Assembly (NCBI GenBank): GCA_024508675.1
Contig: JANINQ010000005.1
Coordinates: forward strand, 248,001-312,000
Origin: Afipia sp.
GTDB taxonomy: Bacteria > Pseudomonadota > Alphaproteobacteria > Rhizobiales > Xanthobacteraceae
Length of the DNA: 64,000 nt
Reading direction: 5' to 3'
Shown one piece after another: positions 1 to 12,007 of this stretch; within the stretch, counting starts at the first letter, position 1, and every line of letters starts with the position of its first letter. A program made the translations under genes and the position numbers. The notes under the pieces are model-generated. The model was given only the letters and a program-made list of their open reading frames with translations. It had not been told where the DNA came from and did no database searches.

Positions 1-104
1 GCAGTCCAAACGCCGTAATTCGCACCAATGCCGCCGTACTGGCCAACAATCGTCAGGGAACCACCATTCGCCACGCCGCCGGCTCCTGTCTGCTCCTCAC
101 TCAC
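1..104 (-). pseudogene. possible fragment of a Gly-rich repeat adhesin, running off the left edge
   Basis: The minus strand is open from a stop near 114-116 to the left edge. It reads a Gly/Asn/Thr-rich peptide with the segments GGSLTIVGQYGG and GANYGVWT, which resembles beta-helix repeats of autotransporter or haemagglutinin-type surface proteins. Such repeats are normally internal to very long proteins, but here a stop lies just upstream, there is no signal peptide and no convincing ribosome site. It could be a decayed remnant, the end of a broken gene, or chance. Bases 105-258 show nothing I can name. Confidence 0.25.
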
Positions 105-258
105 GCCCCGCCTTCATCGCACCGCCGCTCCAACACCGGCCTGTCAGCCGTGTTGATTTTCAGCCGCTGCGAATCATGAAAAAATAAACAGTCCCTTCCC
201 GTCTGGCGCGGTCACAAACGCACCCGATCAACAAAGGCTGGCGCAGATCATAAGAAGC

Positions 259-1116
259 ATGTCACCGGCCCGGGCCGAGGATGATCTGGACGATCCCCTG
301 CTGGCGGAAGCCGCACAATTGCGCGCCTCGCCTGCCTTCGCTGCCGCCGTTCGTGAATACACGGTCGCCATCGCGCGGTTCCGCGAGGCACCACGTCTCA
401 TCAACAAGCTGATGGCTTCGGAAACGCGGTTCCGTTTGACCGCCTATGTGTTCTGTTTTGCGGCCTATTATGAAAGGCACGGCCCGCTTGGCGGCGTCAC
501 CTACACCCAATTGCTCGAACTGTGCTCGCAGCGGGAGGAATTGACGCCGCGCACGCTCAAGACAACGCTGACCCTGCTCAAGCTGGCGGGCTTCGTCAAA
601 ACATCGCGGAATCCGTCCGACCGCCGCTCGAAGTCCTACCATCCGACCCCGCGCATGGTGGATTTCGTCAAAAGCTGGATGCCCCATGCGGTCAATGCTC
701 TCGACGCCGTGCAACCGGAAATGCAACGCGCGCAGATGCTGGCCCATGACCCGGATTTCATCCGGCGTTTTGCCGCTGCTGCCGGACACGCGCATGCCGC
801 GGGTATCCCGCTGATCGACCGCATGCCTGAATTTACCTGCTTCTTCGGAAAGCGGGAGGGCGCTATTCCCGTCGTCTTGGCGGTTATGCTGTCCGACATC
901 GGCAGCGCGCCATTGCCGAGCCGGGCGCAGATCGCCAAGCGCTTCGGACTGTCGAAGACCCAGGTGTCGAACATGGTGGCCGAAGGCACCGAACTCGGTT
1001 TTTTCTCGGTCGATGAGACAGGGATTCCCGGCGCGACCACCCATCTGCGTGACAGCTACACGCGCTTTATCTCGATCGAACTGGCCTTTTACGCACGGCA
1101 CATGCAGCCTGCATAA
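259..1116 (+). CDS. winged-helix (MarR-like) transcriptional regulator
   Basis: Cytoplasmic 285-residue protein with no membrane segment. Two regions look like winged helix-turn-helix domains: residues about 80-135 (a LTPRTLKTTLTLLKLAGFVK helix pair followed by a basic RNPSDRRSKSY wing) and about 205-255 (RAQIAKRFGLSKTQVSNMVA). MarR-type proteins use such domains to bind operator DNA, but a protein with one at each end is unusual and I cannot name a ligand or target. A weak AAGAAG ribosome site precedes the ATG. It converges on the antiporter gene, whose stop lies 5 bp away, so it is probably transcribed alone. Confidence 0.8.
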   Translation: MSPARAEDDLDDPLLAEAAQLRASPAFAAAVREYTVAIARFREAPRLINKLMASETRFRLTAYVFCFAAYYERHGPLGGVTYTQLLELCSQREELTPRTLKTTLTLLKLAGFVKTSRNPSDRRSKSYHPTPRMVDFVKSWMPHAVNALDAVQPEMQRAQMLAHDPDFIRRFAAAAGHAHAAGIPLIDRMPEFTCFFGKREGAIPVVLAVMLSDIGSAPLPSRAQIAKRFGLSKTQVSNMVAEGTELGFFSVDETGIPGATTHLRDSYTRFISIELAFYARHMQPA

Positions 1117-1121
1117 AGCGC

Positions 1122-2795
1122 TCAGGCGCCGGCCAGCCCGATCTGCGCGATCATCGCCTTGGCGATTTCCTGCTCACCCATGATCACGGTATTCGCGCCG
1201 TGATGCTTGAGATGCGCGATCTCCTCTTCCGAATGGGCACGCGCGATGATCGGCAATGTCGTGCTGATGGCGCGAGCCTTGGCGACGATCTGCCCACCCT
1301 CGAAAGCATCGGGGATCGCCACCAGAAGCCCGCGCGCCGCGCCGACATTCGCTGCCTGCAGCATGTCGGGCGCCGCCGCATTGCCGGTGATTACCTCGAT
1401 GCCCTCCTGCCGCAGCTTCTCGACACTGCCGGGGCTGTCCTCGATCACCAGAATTGGAACCTGCGCCTGACGCAGCGCCTTGCTGACCACGCTGCCAACG
1501 CGGCCATGGCCGACCAGCACGACATGGTTTGACAGTTTCGACGCCTCAAGCGGGATGCGCGGCGCGGCAGGTTCGGCCGGTTTTTCCGGCGTTGCCGATT
1601 CCTCCTTCTTCGCCAGCATCCGGTCGAGCAGCGCGAAGCACAGGGGATTCAGCATGATCGAAATGATCGCACCGGCCAGCACCAGATCGCGGCCGCGCTC
1701 CGGCAGCAAGGCGAGGCTGACGCCGAGACTGACAAGAATGAACGAGAATTCGCCGATCTGCGCCAGACTGGCCGAGATCGTCAGCGCGGTTGATGTCGGA
1801 TAGCCGAACAGGCGCACGATCGCGAAAGCGGCGACGGATTTTCCGAAGATGATGATGACGACGGTCGCCAGCAGCGGCAGCGGCTCGCGCAGGACAATCG
1901 CCGGATCGACAAGCATGCCGACGGAGACAAAAAACAATACGGCGAATGCGTCGCGCAGCGGCAGCGTTTCGTTCGCGGCGCGCTGGCTGAGTTCGGATTC
2001 GCTCAGGATCATGCCCGCGAAGAACGCGCCAAGCGCGAACGACACATCGAACAGCACCGCCGCCCCGAACGCGACGCCAAGCGAGATCGCGAACACCGCA
2101 AGCCGGAACAGTTCGCGCGAACCTGTGTGCGCGACATAGTGGAGAATCCACGGGATCACGCGGCGGCCGACCACCAGCATGAAGATGACAAAGGCCGCGA
2201 CCTTCCCAAGCGTAACCAGTACCGGCTGCACCATCGCATAGGCGCCGATCTCACCGCCGCCCTCGCCTTTCAGCAACCCGGCCAGCGCCGGCAGCAGCAC
2301 CAGCGTCAGCACCATCGCGAGATCCTCGACGATCAGCCAGCCGACCGCTATACGCCCGCGCTCCGTATCGATCAGACGCCGCTCCTGCAATGCGCGCAGC
2401 AGCACAACGGTACTCGCCACCGACAGCGCAAGACCGAACACCAGCCCCCCGCCGATCGGCCAGCCAAGCGTCCAGCCGAGTCCGATGCCGAGCAGCGTCG
2501 CCACCGCGATCTGCACCACGGCGCCGGGAACCGCGATGGCGCGAACCGACAGCAGGTCTTTCAGCGAGAAATGCAGGCCGACGCCGAACATCAGCAGAAT
2601 GATGCCGATTTCGGCAAGTTCGTGGGCGATGTTCTGATCGGCCACATAACCGGGCGTAAACGGTCCCATGACCACGCCCGCGAGAAGATAGCCGACCAGT
2701 GGCGAGATGCGGATGCGCTGGGCAATCGCACCGAGAACAAAGGCCAGCACGAGGCCGACGACGACCGTCGAAATCAAAGGAGTATTGTGATGCAT
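1122..2795 (-). CDS. ybaL: YbaL/KefC-type cation:proton antiporter with RCK domain
   Basis: Inner-membrane CPA2-family monovalent cation/H+ antiporter of 557 residues. The N-terminal start MHHNTPLIST and the segment LVGYLLAGVVMGPFTPGYVA closely match E. coli YbaL. About 12 hydrophobic segments span residues 5-390, followed by a charged linker and a TrkA-N/RCK nucleotide-binding domain (VVLVGHGRVGSVVSKAL, a Rossmann GxGxxG motif) near residue 430. Such domains gate transport in response to nucleotides or redox state. An in-frame ATG exists 9 codons upstream, but 2795 matches the family N-terminus. The exact ion is not deducible. Confidence 0.9.
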   Translation of the reverse strand: MHHNTPLISTVVVGLVLAFVLGAIAQRIRISPLVGYLLAGVVMGPFTPGYVADQNIAHELAEIGIILLMFGVGLHFSLKDLLSVRAIAVPGAVVQIAVATLLGIGLGWTLGWPIGGGLVFGLALSVASTVVLLRALQERRLIDTERGRIAVGWLIVEDLAMVLTLVLLPALAGLLKGEGGGEIGAYAMVQPVLVTLGKVAAFVIFMLVVGRRVIPWILHYVAHTGSRELFRLAVFAISLGVAFGAAVLFDVSFALGAFFAGMILSESELSQRAANETLPLRDAFAVLFFVSVGMLVDPAIVLREPLPLLATVVIIIFGKSVAAFAIVRLFGYPTSTALTISASLAQIGEFSFILVSLGVSLALLPERGRDLVLAGAIISIMLNPLCFALLDRMLAKKEESATPEKPAEPAAPRIPLEASKLSNHVVLVGHGRVGSVVSKALRQAQVPILVIEDSPGSVEKLRQEGIEVITGNAAAPDMLQAANVGAARGLLVAIPDAFEGGQIVAKARAISTTLPIIARAHSEEEIAHLKHHGANTVIMGEQEIAKAMIAQIGLAGA

Positions 2796-2910
2796 GCCGC
2801 ATTTTGCTGCATGAGCGATCACGACACCATACAGTTATTCGTGACCCATCGTCGCAGCGGCAACGTGAAGACTTGCACCTTTACGCGGCAGTTTCGCGCG
2901 TCACGTCTTC

Positions 2911-2952
2911 GTCATCCTTCGAGGCGCGCAAGAGAGCGCGCCTCAGGATGAC
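2911..2952. repeat. palindromic repeat, likely alaS transcription end
   Basis: GTCATCCT and AGGATGAC form the outer arms and GAGGCGCGC / GCGCGCCTC the inner arms around a 6-nt loop. The hairpin lies 11 bp past the alaS stop, so it may stop transcription or protect the transcript end. It belongs to the GTCAT-ended palindromes scattered through this window. Confidence 0.6.
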
Positions 2953-2962
2953 AAAAGTCACT

Positions 2963-5641
2963 TCAAGCGCCCATCGCTGCTTCGATGGCCTTCAGCGCAT
3001 CGCCAGCCTTTGCGCCATCAGGACCACCGGCCTGCGCCATGTCAGGCTTGCCGCCGCCGCCCTTGCCGCCCAGCACTTCGGACGCCTTGCGGACGAGATC
3101 AACCGCGCTGAAACGCGAGGTCAGATCCGGCGTCACGCCGACCACGACGCTCGCCTTGCCGTCCTCGCTGGTGGCAACCAGCGCGACAACGCCGGAGCCG
3201 ATCTGCTTCTTGCCCTGATCGGCAAGGCTCTTGAGATCCTTGATCTCGATGCCCTGCACCGCGCGCGCGAGCAGCTTCACATCACCCACCGTGCGCACGT
3301 CGGACGCTGCAGCCGTTCCATTCGCAGCCGAGCCGCCGCCCATCGCCAGCTTCTTGCGGGCATCGGAAAGATCGCGCTCCAGCTTCTTGCGCTCCTCGAC
3401 GACAGCCGTAGCGCGCGAAGTGATGTCTCCGATTGACGCATTCAGCGTCGCGGAAACAGCGCGCAGGTCGGCGCGGGAGCTGTTGAGGGCGTGACGCGCC
3501 GCGCGGCCGGTCAGCGCCTCGATGCGACGGACGCCCGAGGACACCGCGCTTTCGCCGGTCACCGAAATCAATCCAATATCGCCGGTGCGCTTGACGTGGG
3601 TGCCACCACACAGTTCGACCGACCAGCCAAGCGCATTGCTCGCTGCCCCTTCGCGGGCCGCGCTGCCCATCGACACCACGCGCACTTCGTCGCCGTATTT
3701 CTCGCCGAACAGCGCGCGCGCGCCGGATTCCCGCGCGTCGTCGATCGCCATAGAGCGGGTGACGACTTCGCCGTTCTCCAGCACGACATCGTTCGCAATG
3801 TCCTCGATCTTGCGCAGTTCGTCCGGCGTGATCGGCTTGGTGTGCGCGAAGTCGAAACGCAGGCGGTCTGGCGACACCAGCGAGCCGCGCTGCGCGATGT
3901 GATCGCCCAGCACCTGCCGCAGCGCTTCGTGCAGAAGATGGGTGGCAGAATGATTGGCGCGGATCGACGAGCGCCGGGTGTGATCCACCTCGAGCTGCAG
4001 CGCCGTGCCGAGTTTCAGCGTGCCCTGCTCCACCGTCCCAAGATGCACGAACAGGTCGCCCGCCTTCTTCTGCGTGTCGGTGATGCGCACGCGCGCACCC
4101 TCGCCGCTGAGAATGCCGTTATCGCCGACCTGACCGCCGGACTCGGCGTAGAACGGCGTCTGATTCATGACGATGGCAACTTCGTCGCCAGCCTTGGCGC
4201 CGTCGATTTCCTTGCCGTCCTTCACCAGCGCAGTGACCACACCCTCGGCGATTTCGGTGTCGTAGCCCAGAAACTCTGTTGCACCCAGCTTCTCGCGCAG
4301 CGGAAACCAGATCGCCTCGGCTGCGGTGTCGCCCGAGCCCGCCCATGCCGCGCGAGCCTTGGCACGCTGGCGATCCATGGCGTCGGTGAACGAGGCAATA
4401 TCGACCCCGATGCCGCGATTGCGCAGCGCATCCTGCGTCAGATCGAGCGGGAAGCCATAGGTGTCATACAGAGTGAACGCGGTTTCGCCATCGAACATGT
4501 CGCCCTTTTTCAGGGACACGCTTTTCTCATCGAGAATGGTGAGGCCGCGCTCCAGCGTCTTGCGGAAGCGGGTTTCTTCCAGCTTCAGCGTTTCCTCGAT
4601 CAGGTTCTCGGCGCGCACCAGTTCCGGATAAGCCTGACCCATCTCGCGCACCAGCGCCCAGACGAGGCGATACATCAACGGCTCTTTCGCCCCGAGCAAC
4701 TGGGCGTGGCGCATGGCGCGGCGCATGATCCGGCGCAACACATAGCCGCGGCCTTCGTTCGATGGCAGCACGCCGTCCGCGATCAGGAACGACGAGGCGC
4801 GCAGGTGATCGGCGATCACGCGCAGCGAGGCCTTCTGTTCGCCATGCGGATCAGCGCCGGTGAGTTCGGAGATCGCGCGGATCAGCGCGACAAACAGGTC
4901 GATGTCGTAATTGTCATGCTTGCCCTGCAGCACGGCGGCGATGCGCTCGAGGCCCATGCCAGTGTCGATCGAGGGCTTGGGCAGCGACACGCGATTGCCC
5001 GGCGCAATCTGGTCGAACTGCATGAACACGAGATTCCAGATCTCGATGAAGCGGTCGCCGTCTTCCTCGGGCGAGCCCGGAGGGCCGCCCCACACCTTGT
5101 CGCCATGGTCGAAGAAGATTTCCGAGCACGGACCGCAGGGGCCGGTGTCGCCCATCTGCCAGAAGTTGTCCGAGGTCGCGATCTTGATGATCTTCGATTC
5201 GGGCAGGCCCGCGATCTTCTTCCAGAGACCGAACGCTTCCTCGTCCTCGGAATAAACAGTGACCAGCAGCTTGTCCTTGGGAAGCCCGTACTCCTTGGTG
5301 ATCAGGTTCCAGGCAAGCTCGATCGCCCGTTCCTTGAAATAATCGCCGAACGAGAAGTTGCCGAGCATCTCGAAGAAGGTGTGATGCCGCGCGGTGTAGC
5401 CGACATTGTCGAGATCGTTGTGCTTGCCGCCAGCGCGGACGCATTTCTGGGAGGTGGTGGCGCGCTGATAGGGCCGCTTCTCGAGCCCCGTGAACACGTT
5501 CTTGAACTGCACCATGCCCGCATTGGTGAACATCAGCGTGGGATCGTTGCGCGGCACAAGCGGCGACGACGGCACAATATCGTGGCCGTTTTTCGCGAAA
5601 AAATTCAGAAACGTCGATCGTATCTCGTTAACGCCGCTCAT
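2963..5641 (-). CDS. alaS: alanine--tRNA ligase
   Basis: Charges tRNA-Ala with alanine in the cytoplasm. The 892-residue length is normal. The class II catalytic domain begins at once ([12 protein letters not shown], then [16 protein letters not shown]). The editing domain zinc/active-site motifs are intact: [16 protein letters not shown] and [13 protein letters not shown]. The C-Ala region ends with a Gly-rich [16 protein letters not shown] stretch typical of the DHHA1 domain. The chosen ATG gives the family-standard [11 protein letters not shown]; an upstream in-frame start would add 18 unconserved residues. It is transcribed in the same direction as ppk2 with a 169-bp gap, so co-transcription is possible but not shown. 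Confidence 0.97.
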   Translation of the reverse strand: MSGVNEIRSTFLNFFAKNGHDIVPSSPLVPRNDPTLMFTNAGMVQFKNVFTGLEKRPYQRATTSQKCVRAGGKHNDLDNVGYTARHHTFFEMLGNFSFGDYFKERAIELAWNLITKEYGLPKDKLLVTVYSEDEEAFGLWKKIAGLPESKIIKIATSDNFWQMGDTGPCGPCSEIFFDHGDKVWGGPPGSPEEDGDRFIEIWNLVFMQFDQIAPGNRVSLPKPSIDTGMGLERIAAVLQGKHDNYDIDLFVALIRAISELTGADPHGEQKASLRVIADHLRASSFLIADGVLPSNEGRGYVLRRIMRRAMRHAQLLGAKEPLMYRLVWALVREMGQAYPELVRAENLIEETLKLEETRFRKTLERGLTILDEKSVSLKKGDMFDGETAFTLYDTYGFPLDLTQDALRNRGIGVDIASFTDAMDRQRAKARAAWAGSGDTAAEAIWFPLREKLGATEFLGYDTEIAEGVVTALVKDGKEIDGAKAGDEVAIVMNQTPFYAESGGQVGDNGILSGEGARVRITDTQKKAGDLFVHLGTVEQGTLKLGTALQLEVDHTRRSSIRANHSATHLLHEALRQVLGDHIAQRGSLVSPDRLRFDFAHTKPITPDELRKIEDIANDVVLENGEVVTRSMAIDDARESGARALFGEKYGDEVRVVSMGSAAREGAASNALGWSVELCGGTHVKRTGDIGLISVTGESAVSSGVRRIEALTGRAARHALNSSRADLRAVSATLNASIGDITSRATAVVEERKKLERDLSDARKKLAMGGGSAANGTAAASDVRTVGDVKLLARAVQGIEIKDLKSLADQGKKQIGSGVVALVATSEDGKASVVVGVTPDLTSRFSAVDLVRKASEVLGGKGGGGKPDMAQAGGPDGAKAGDALKAIEAAMGA

Positions 5642-5705
5642 ATCGATATATCCGCAGCCGCGCCCGGTCACGGCCGGGCGGCCGCGCGGCGACACCGGCT
5701 GAATG

Positions 5706-5728
5706 CAAGGGGGTGTCTAAGCCCCTTG
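5706..5728 (-). terminator. hairpin between ppk2 and alaS
   Basis: CAAGGGG and CCCCTTG are complementary 7-bp arms around a 9-nt loop. On the minus strand the hairpin follows ppk2 and precedes alaS. There is no U-tract after it, so it may instead be a leader structure of alaS. Nothing else is evident in 5642-5810. Confidence 0.3.
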
Positions 5729-5810
5729 TATCTAGGCGGTCTGGCGCTGTCCAGAAAGCCCCAAGGACGCTGACAGGGGACGGGCGGCGGGTCCGCGCCC
5801 CTGTCGAGGG

Positions 5811-6737
5811 CTAGAAAATGGCCGGGACGTACATATCCGGCGGCACCGGCCCGCGCAGATAGTCGGGATTGCGGACCCGCGGCGGCAGCACCACCGGCTG
5901 GTGGGTAACCGGCCGGTACGGGATCTGGCTCAGCACATGCGAAATGCAGTTGAGGCGGGCGCGCTTCTTGTCCACAGCATCGACAATCCACCAGGGCGAA
6001 TCCGGCAGGTGGGTGCGCTCCAGCATCGTTTCCTTGGCCTTGGTATAGAGTTCCCAGCGGGTGCGGGCCTCAACGTCCATCGGGCTCAGCTTCCACTGCT
6101 TGAGCGGATCGTGGATGCGCATGTTGAAGCGGAATTCCTGCTCCTCGTCGGTGATCGAGAACCAGTATTTCAGCAGGATGATGTCGGAGCGAATCAGCAT
6201 CCGCTCGAACTCGGGCACCGACTGGAAGAACTCCTGATACTGGTCGTCGGTGCAGAATCCCATCACCCGCTCGACGCCGGCGCGATTGTACCAGGAGCGG
6301 TCGAACAGCACGATCTCGCCGCCGGCGGGAAGATGCGCGGCATAACGCTGGAAATACCACTGTGTCCGCTCGCGCTCGTTCGGCGCGGGCAGCGCGGCGA
6401 CGCGGCAGACACGCGGATTGAGCCGCTGGGTGATGCGCTTGATGACGCCGCCCTTGCCAGCGGAGTCGCGGCCCTCGAACAGGATCACGACCTTCTTCTT
6501 CTCGTGCTGGACCCAGTCCTGCAGCTTCACCAGTTCGGCCTGCAGGCGAAGCAGTTCGCGGAAATATACCTTGCGGTCGATCGAGGGCCGCCTGGAATGG
6601 TCCGGCGCTTCATCGACAAGCGCGTCGAGACGCTCATCGTCCAGCTCCAGTTCCAGCTCCTCGTCGAGATTATCGGCCATCTCCTGATGGATGCGCGCGC
6701 GCAGCGCGGCTTCGTCGGTCTGGGTGATTTCGCTCAT
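5811..6737 (-). CDS. ppk2: polyphosphate kinase 2 (PPK2 family)
   Basis: Cytoplasmic enzyme that moves phosphate between polyphosphate and nucleotides (ADP/ATP or GDP/GTP). The 308-residue protein has an acidic N-terminal extension (about residues 20-45), then the PPK2 core: the Walker A-like FEGRDSAGKGG at residues 88-97 and the DRSWYNRAGVERVMGF segment that holds the Walker B-like Asp. It is a one-domain (class I) form. An AGGAGAG ribosome site stands 7-8 nt before the ATG at 6737, which decides the start over longer in-frame options. Upstream lies the glycine riboswitch on the other strand. Confidence 0.93.
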   Translation of the reverse strand: MSEITQTDEAALRARIHQEMADNLDEELELELDDERLDALVDEAPDHSRRPSIDRKVYFRELLRLQAELVKLQDWVQHEKKKVVILFEGRDSAGKGGVIKRITQRLNPRVCRVAALPAPNERERTQWYFQRYAAHLPAGGEIVLFDRSWYNRAGVERVMGFCTDDQYQEFFQSVPEFERMLIRSDIILLKYWFSITDEEQEFRFNMRIHDPLKQWKLSPMDVEARTRWELYTKAKETMLERTHLPDSPWWIVDAVDKKRARLNCISHVLSQIPYRPVTHQPVVLPPRVRNPDYLRGPVPPDMYVPAIF

Positions 6738-6887
6738 GCGCCGCTCTCCTCGCAGGATGTGATGCCGGAAGTGGACCTTTGCAGCGCGCCCGTTACATCG
6801 ATGTGACACGGCCACCGCGGACCGGGTTGTGGGAAAATTGTGATCATTGTGATGAAAATCTGCCGTTGAAAGCGGCACCCCACCGCG

Positions 6888-6916
6888 TTGACATAACCCG
6901 CGATCGGGTGTTCTTT
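6888..6916 (+). promoter_or_regulatory. candidate gcv promoter
   Basis: TTGACA at 6888-6893 is a perfect -35 box; 17 bp later is the weak -10 candidate TTCTTT. Transcription would start just before the first glycine aptamer. The -10 match is poor, so the exact start is uncertain. Confidence 0.4.
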
Positions 6917-6934
6917 CCGCACAAGACGTCGCGT

Positions 6935-7104
6935 CGGGAGAGACTGGCCCCTGTTGAAGGTGGCTGGCGCCGAAGGAGCAACCGCCCCGGAAACTCTCAG
7001 GCAAAAGGACCGTGCGACGGACTGAAATCTGGAAAGAGATGCGGCCGGTGACGGCGCGGCATCCGCCGACGGGATAATACTCTCAGGCACAGCGACAGAT
7101 GGGG
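6935..7104 (+). ncRNA. tandem glycine riboswitch
   Basis: Two consecutive aptamers precede gcvT. The first holds CGGGAGAG, the core GCCGAAGGAGCAA and ACTCTCAGGCAAAAGGACCG, the diagnostic conserved blocks of the gcvT RNA. The second, from about 7022, keeps TGGAAAGAG, CCGACGGGATAATAC, CTCTCAGGCACAGCGACAG and a closing GGGG. Binding of glycine would turn on the glycine cleavage genes. The second aptamer core departs more from consensus (CCGACGGGATAA rather than CCGAAGGGGCAA). Confidence 0.92.
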
Positions 7105-7116
7105 CTTCGACAGAGG

Positions 7117-7134
7117 TTCGGGAACCGTCCCGAA
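7117..7134 (+). promoter_or_regulatory. hairpin between glycine riboswitch and gcvT ribosome site
   Basis: TTCGGGA-ACCG-TCCCGAA is a perfect 7-bp hairpin starting 12 nt after the second aptamer and ending 5 nt before the CAGGAG ribosome site of gcvT. There is no U-tract, so it is more likely part of a translational switch than a terminator. Confidence 0.5.
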
Positions 7135-7152
7135 TCCGTCAGGAGCCCGACC

Positions 7153-8316
7153 ATGCTAGCTGCCGAACGCCCTTCCTCCCCTGCCGAACCAGCGCTGAAA
7201 CGCGTGCCGCTGCATGACCTTCATGTGGCCCGCGGCGGCAAGATCGTGCCCTTCGCAGGATACGAGATGCCGGTGCAATACACGGCCGGCGTGCTGAAGG
7301 AACATCTCCACACCCGCACGTCTGCCGGCCTGTTCGATGTTTCGCATATGGGCCAGATCGTGCTGCGCGCGAAGTCCGGCAAGATTGAGGATGCTGCGCG
7401 GGCACTCGAGACGCTCGTGCCGCAGGATATTCTTGCGGTCGCGCCCCACCGCCAGCGCTATGCGCAATTCACCGACAAGAGCGGCTGCATTCTCGACGAC
7501 CTGATGGTCGCGAACTTCGGCGATCACCTGTTTCTGGTGGTCAATGCCGCCTGCAAGACCGAAGACGAAGCGCATCTGCGCAAGCATCTCTCCGACACCT
7601 GCATCATCGAACCGCTGCCGGATCGCGCGCTGATCGCGCTGCAGGGCCCGAAGGCAGCCGAGGTGCTGGCGAAACACGCGCCGACCGTCGCCGCGATGAA
7701 GTTCATGGATGCCGGGCCGCACAAGGTTTTCGGCATCGAATGTTTTGTCTCGCGCTCAGGCTACACCGGCGAGGACGGTTTCGAGATTTCGGTGCCGGCG
7801 AAAGACGCCGAACGCCTTGCGACAACGCTGCTTTCCGATCCCGCCGTGCTGCCGATCGGCCTTGGCGCGCGCGACAGCCTGCGTCTTGAAGCGGGCCTGT
7901 GTCTTTATGGCCATGACATCGACACCACCACGACGCCGGTGGAAGGCGCGCTGGAATGGTCGGTGCAGAAAAGCCGCCGCAGCGGCGGCGCACGCGCGGG
8001 CGGATTTCCCGGCGCGGACATCATCCTGAAACAGTTCGAGAGCGGCGCGTCGCGCCGCCGTGTCGGCCTGCGCGCCGAGGGCCGCGCGCCGGTGCGCGAG
8101 AATGCCGCGCTGTATGCCGATGCAACATCGAATGAGCGGATCGGCACCGTCACCTCCGGCGGCTTCGGCCCGACACTGAATGCGCCGGTCGCCATGGGCT
8201 ATGTGACGACGGCCCTGGCCGCTGACGGCACCGTTGTTTTCGCCGATGTACGCGGCCAGCGCCTGCCGATGCGCGTCGCGCCGATGCCTTTCGTTCCCAA
8301 CGGATACAAACGCTAA
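7153..8316 (+). CDS. gcvT: glycine cleavage system T protein (aminomethyltransferase)
   Basis: Takes the aminomethyl group from lipoylated GcvH and gives methylene-tetrahydrofolate plus ammonia. The 387-residue protein shows the family start block ([25 protein letters not shown]), the LFDVSHMGQ motif and the catalytic region [19 protein letters not shown]. The start at 7153 follows CAGGAG by 8 nt; an upstream in-frame ATG at 7099 lies inside the riboswitch and is rejected. First gene of a gcvT-gcvH-gcvP operon controlled by glycine. Confidence 0.97.
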   Translation: MLAAERPSSPAEPALKRVPLHDLHVARGGKIVPFAGYEMPVQYTAGVLKEHLHTRTSAGLFDVSHMGQIVLRAKSGKIEDAARALETLVPQDILAVAPHRQRYAQFTDKSGCILDDLMVANFGDHLFLVVNAACKTEDEAHLRKHLSDTCIIEPLPDRALIALQGPKAAEVLAKHAPTVAAMKFMDAGPHKVFGIECFVSRSGYTGEDGFEISVPAKDAERLATTLLSDPAVLPIGLGARDSLRLEAGLCLYGHDIDTTTTPVEGALEWSVQKSRRSGGARAGGFPGADIILKQFESGASRRRVGLRAEGRAPVRENAALYADATSNERIGTVTSGGFGPTLNAPVAMGYVTTALAADGTVVFADVRGQRLPMRVAPMPFVPNGYKR

Positions 8317-8335
8317 TTCCAACGCTGAGGAAGTC

Positions 8336-8701
8336 ATGACCACGCTGTATACGCCCGATCACGAATGGCTCCAGATCGACGGCGACGTCGCCACCGTCGG
8401 CATCACCGATTACGCGCAGACCCAGCTTGGCGACGTGGTGTTCGTCGAACTGCCGAAGGTCGGCCGCGCCCTGAAGAAGGCCGAGGCTGCTGCCGTAGTG
8501 GAAAGCGTCAAGGCCGCGTCCGACGTTTACGCGCCGATCACCGGTGAAGTGCTGGAGGTCAACGATGCGCTGGTGGCCGATCCTTCTCTTGTTAATTCCG
8601 ATCCCGGCAAGGCCGCATGGTTCTTCAAAATCAAGATCGCCGACAAGGGCGATCTCGCCGGCCTGATGGATGAAACCGCCTACAAGGCGCATACGGCGTG
8701 A
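8336..8701 (+). CDS. gcvH: glycine cleavage system H protein
   Basis: Lipoyl carrier that shuttles the aminomethyl group between GcvP and GcvT. It is 121 residues, the usual length. The lipoylated lysine is K59 in [19 protein letters not shown]. The start codon follows a GAGG ribosome site and lies 19 bp after the gcvT stop, consistent with one transcript. All family landmarks (HEWL near the N-terminus, GDVVFVELP) are present. Confidence 0.97.
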   Translation: MTTLYTPDHEWLQIDGDVATVGITDYAQTQLGDVVFVELPKVGRALKKAEAAAVVESVKAASDVYAPITGEVLEVNDALVADPSLVNSDPGKAAWFFKIKIADKGDLAGLMDETAYKAHTA

Positions 8702-8702
8702 C

Positions 8703-8776
8703 CGTCATTGCGAGCGAAGCGAGGCAATCCATCTTCCGAAAGCCGGATTGCTTCGTCGCTACGCTCCTCGCAATGA
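8703..8776. repeat. dispersed palindromic repeat, family A (copy 1)
   Basis: GTCATTGCGAG and CTCGCAATGAC are the outer arms, with GCAATCC / GGATTGC inside. A second copy is at 53157-53235. It sits inside the gcvH-gcvP spacer, so the folded RNA may affect relative expression or decay of the two cistrons. Confidence 0.8.
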
Positions 8777-8811
8777 CCAAATTTTGAATCCTTGCCTTCA
8801 AGGAGAAGTCC

Positions 8812-11673
<2,862 letters not shown>

Positions 11674-11695
11674 ACGCCCTCTGGTCTTCCCGGTC

Positions 11696-11831
11696 GTCGT
11701 CCCCGCGAACGCGGGGACCCATACTCCCTGAGCTATGTTCTTCGGCACCGCTGATGTGCCTAGCGTACAACGCATGCCACCGAGTTCAGGGATTATGGGT
11801 CCCGGCTCGCGCTGCGCTTGGCCGGGACGAC
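11696..11831. repeat. dispersed palindromic repeat pair, family B (copy 1)
   Basis: Left end GTCGTCCCCGCG..CGCGGGGACCCAT and right end ATGGGTCCCGG..CCGGGACGAC are inverted relative to each other, about 80 bp apart. Other copies are at 22019-22131 and 39982-40107. It lies in the gcvP-recA convergent gap. Confidence 0.8.
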
Positions 11832-11869
11832 GCGGAAAGAGACGCAATCACCCCAACAAACATTGAAAA

Positions 11870-11996
11870 CAAATCGGGCGCTGGGGATGTCGGCAACTCA
11901 ACATCCACAACGCCCGTTTGCTTCCGAAGGTGCGATGGATGCCCGAAAAGGATTCCCGTCTTTCCGGATCGCACCTGACCCGGACCGAAATCCGGG
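11870..11996. other. three consecutive hairpins downstream of recA
   Basis: Hairpin 1: CAAATCGGGCG (11870-11880) pairs with CGCCCGTTTG (11911-11920) and encloses GGATGT/ACATCC. Hairpin 2: GGTGCGAT (11929-11936) with ATCGCACC (11968-11975). Hairpin 3: CCCGGA (11979-11984) with TCCGGG (11991-11996). Hairpin 3 is 12 nt past the recA stop on the minus strand, so at least this one may end recA transcription. No U-tract is present. Confidence 0.45.
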
Positions 11997-12007
11997 CTCA
12001 GAACTGA

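Noticed and set aside
3491-5773. 760-codon plus-strand frame opposite alaS
   Set aside because: It is fully antisense to alaS, rich in Arg/His/Asp, with no domain.
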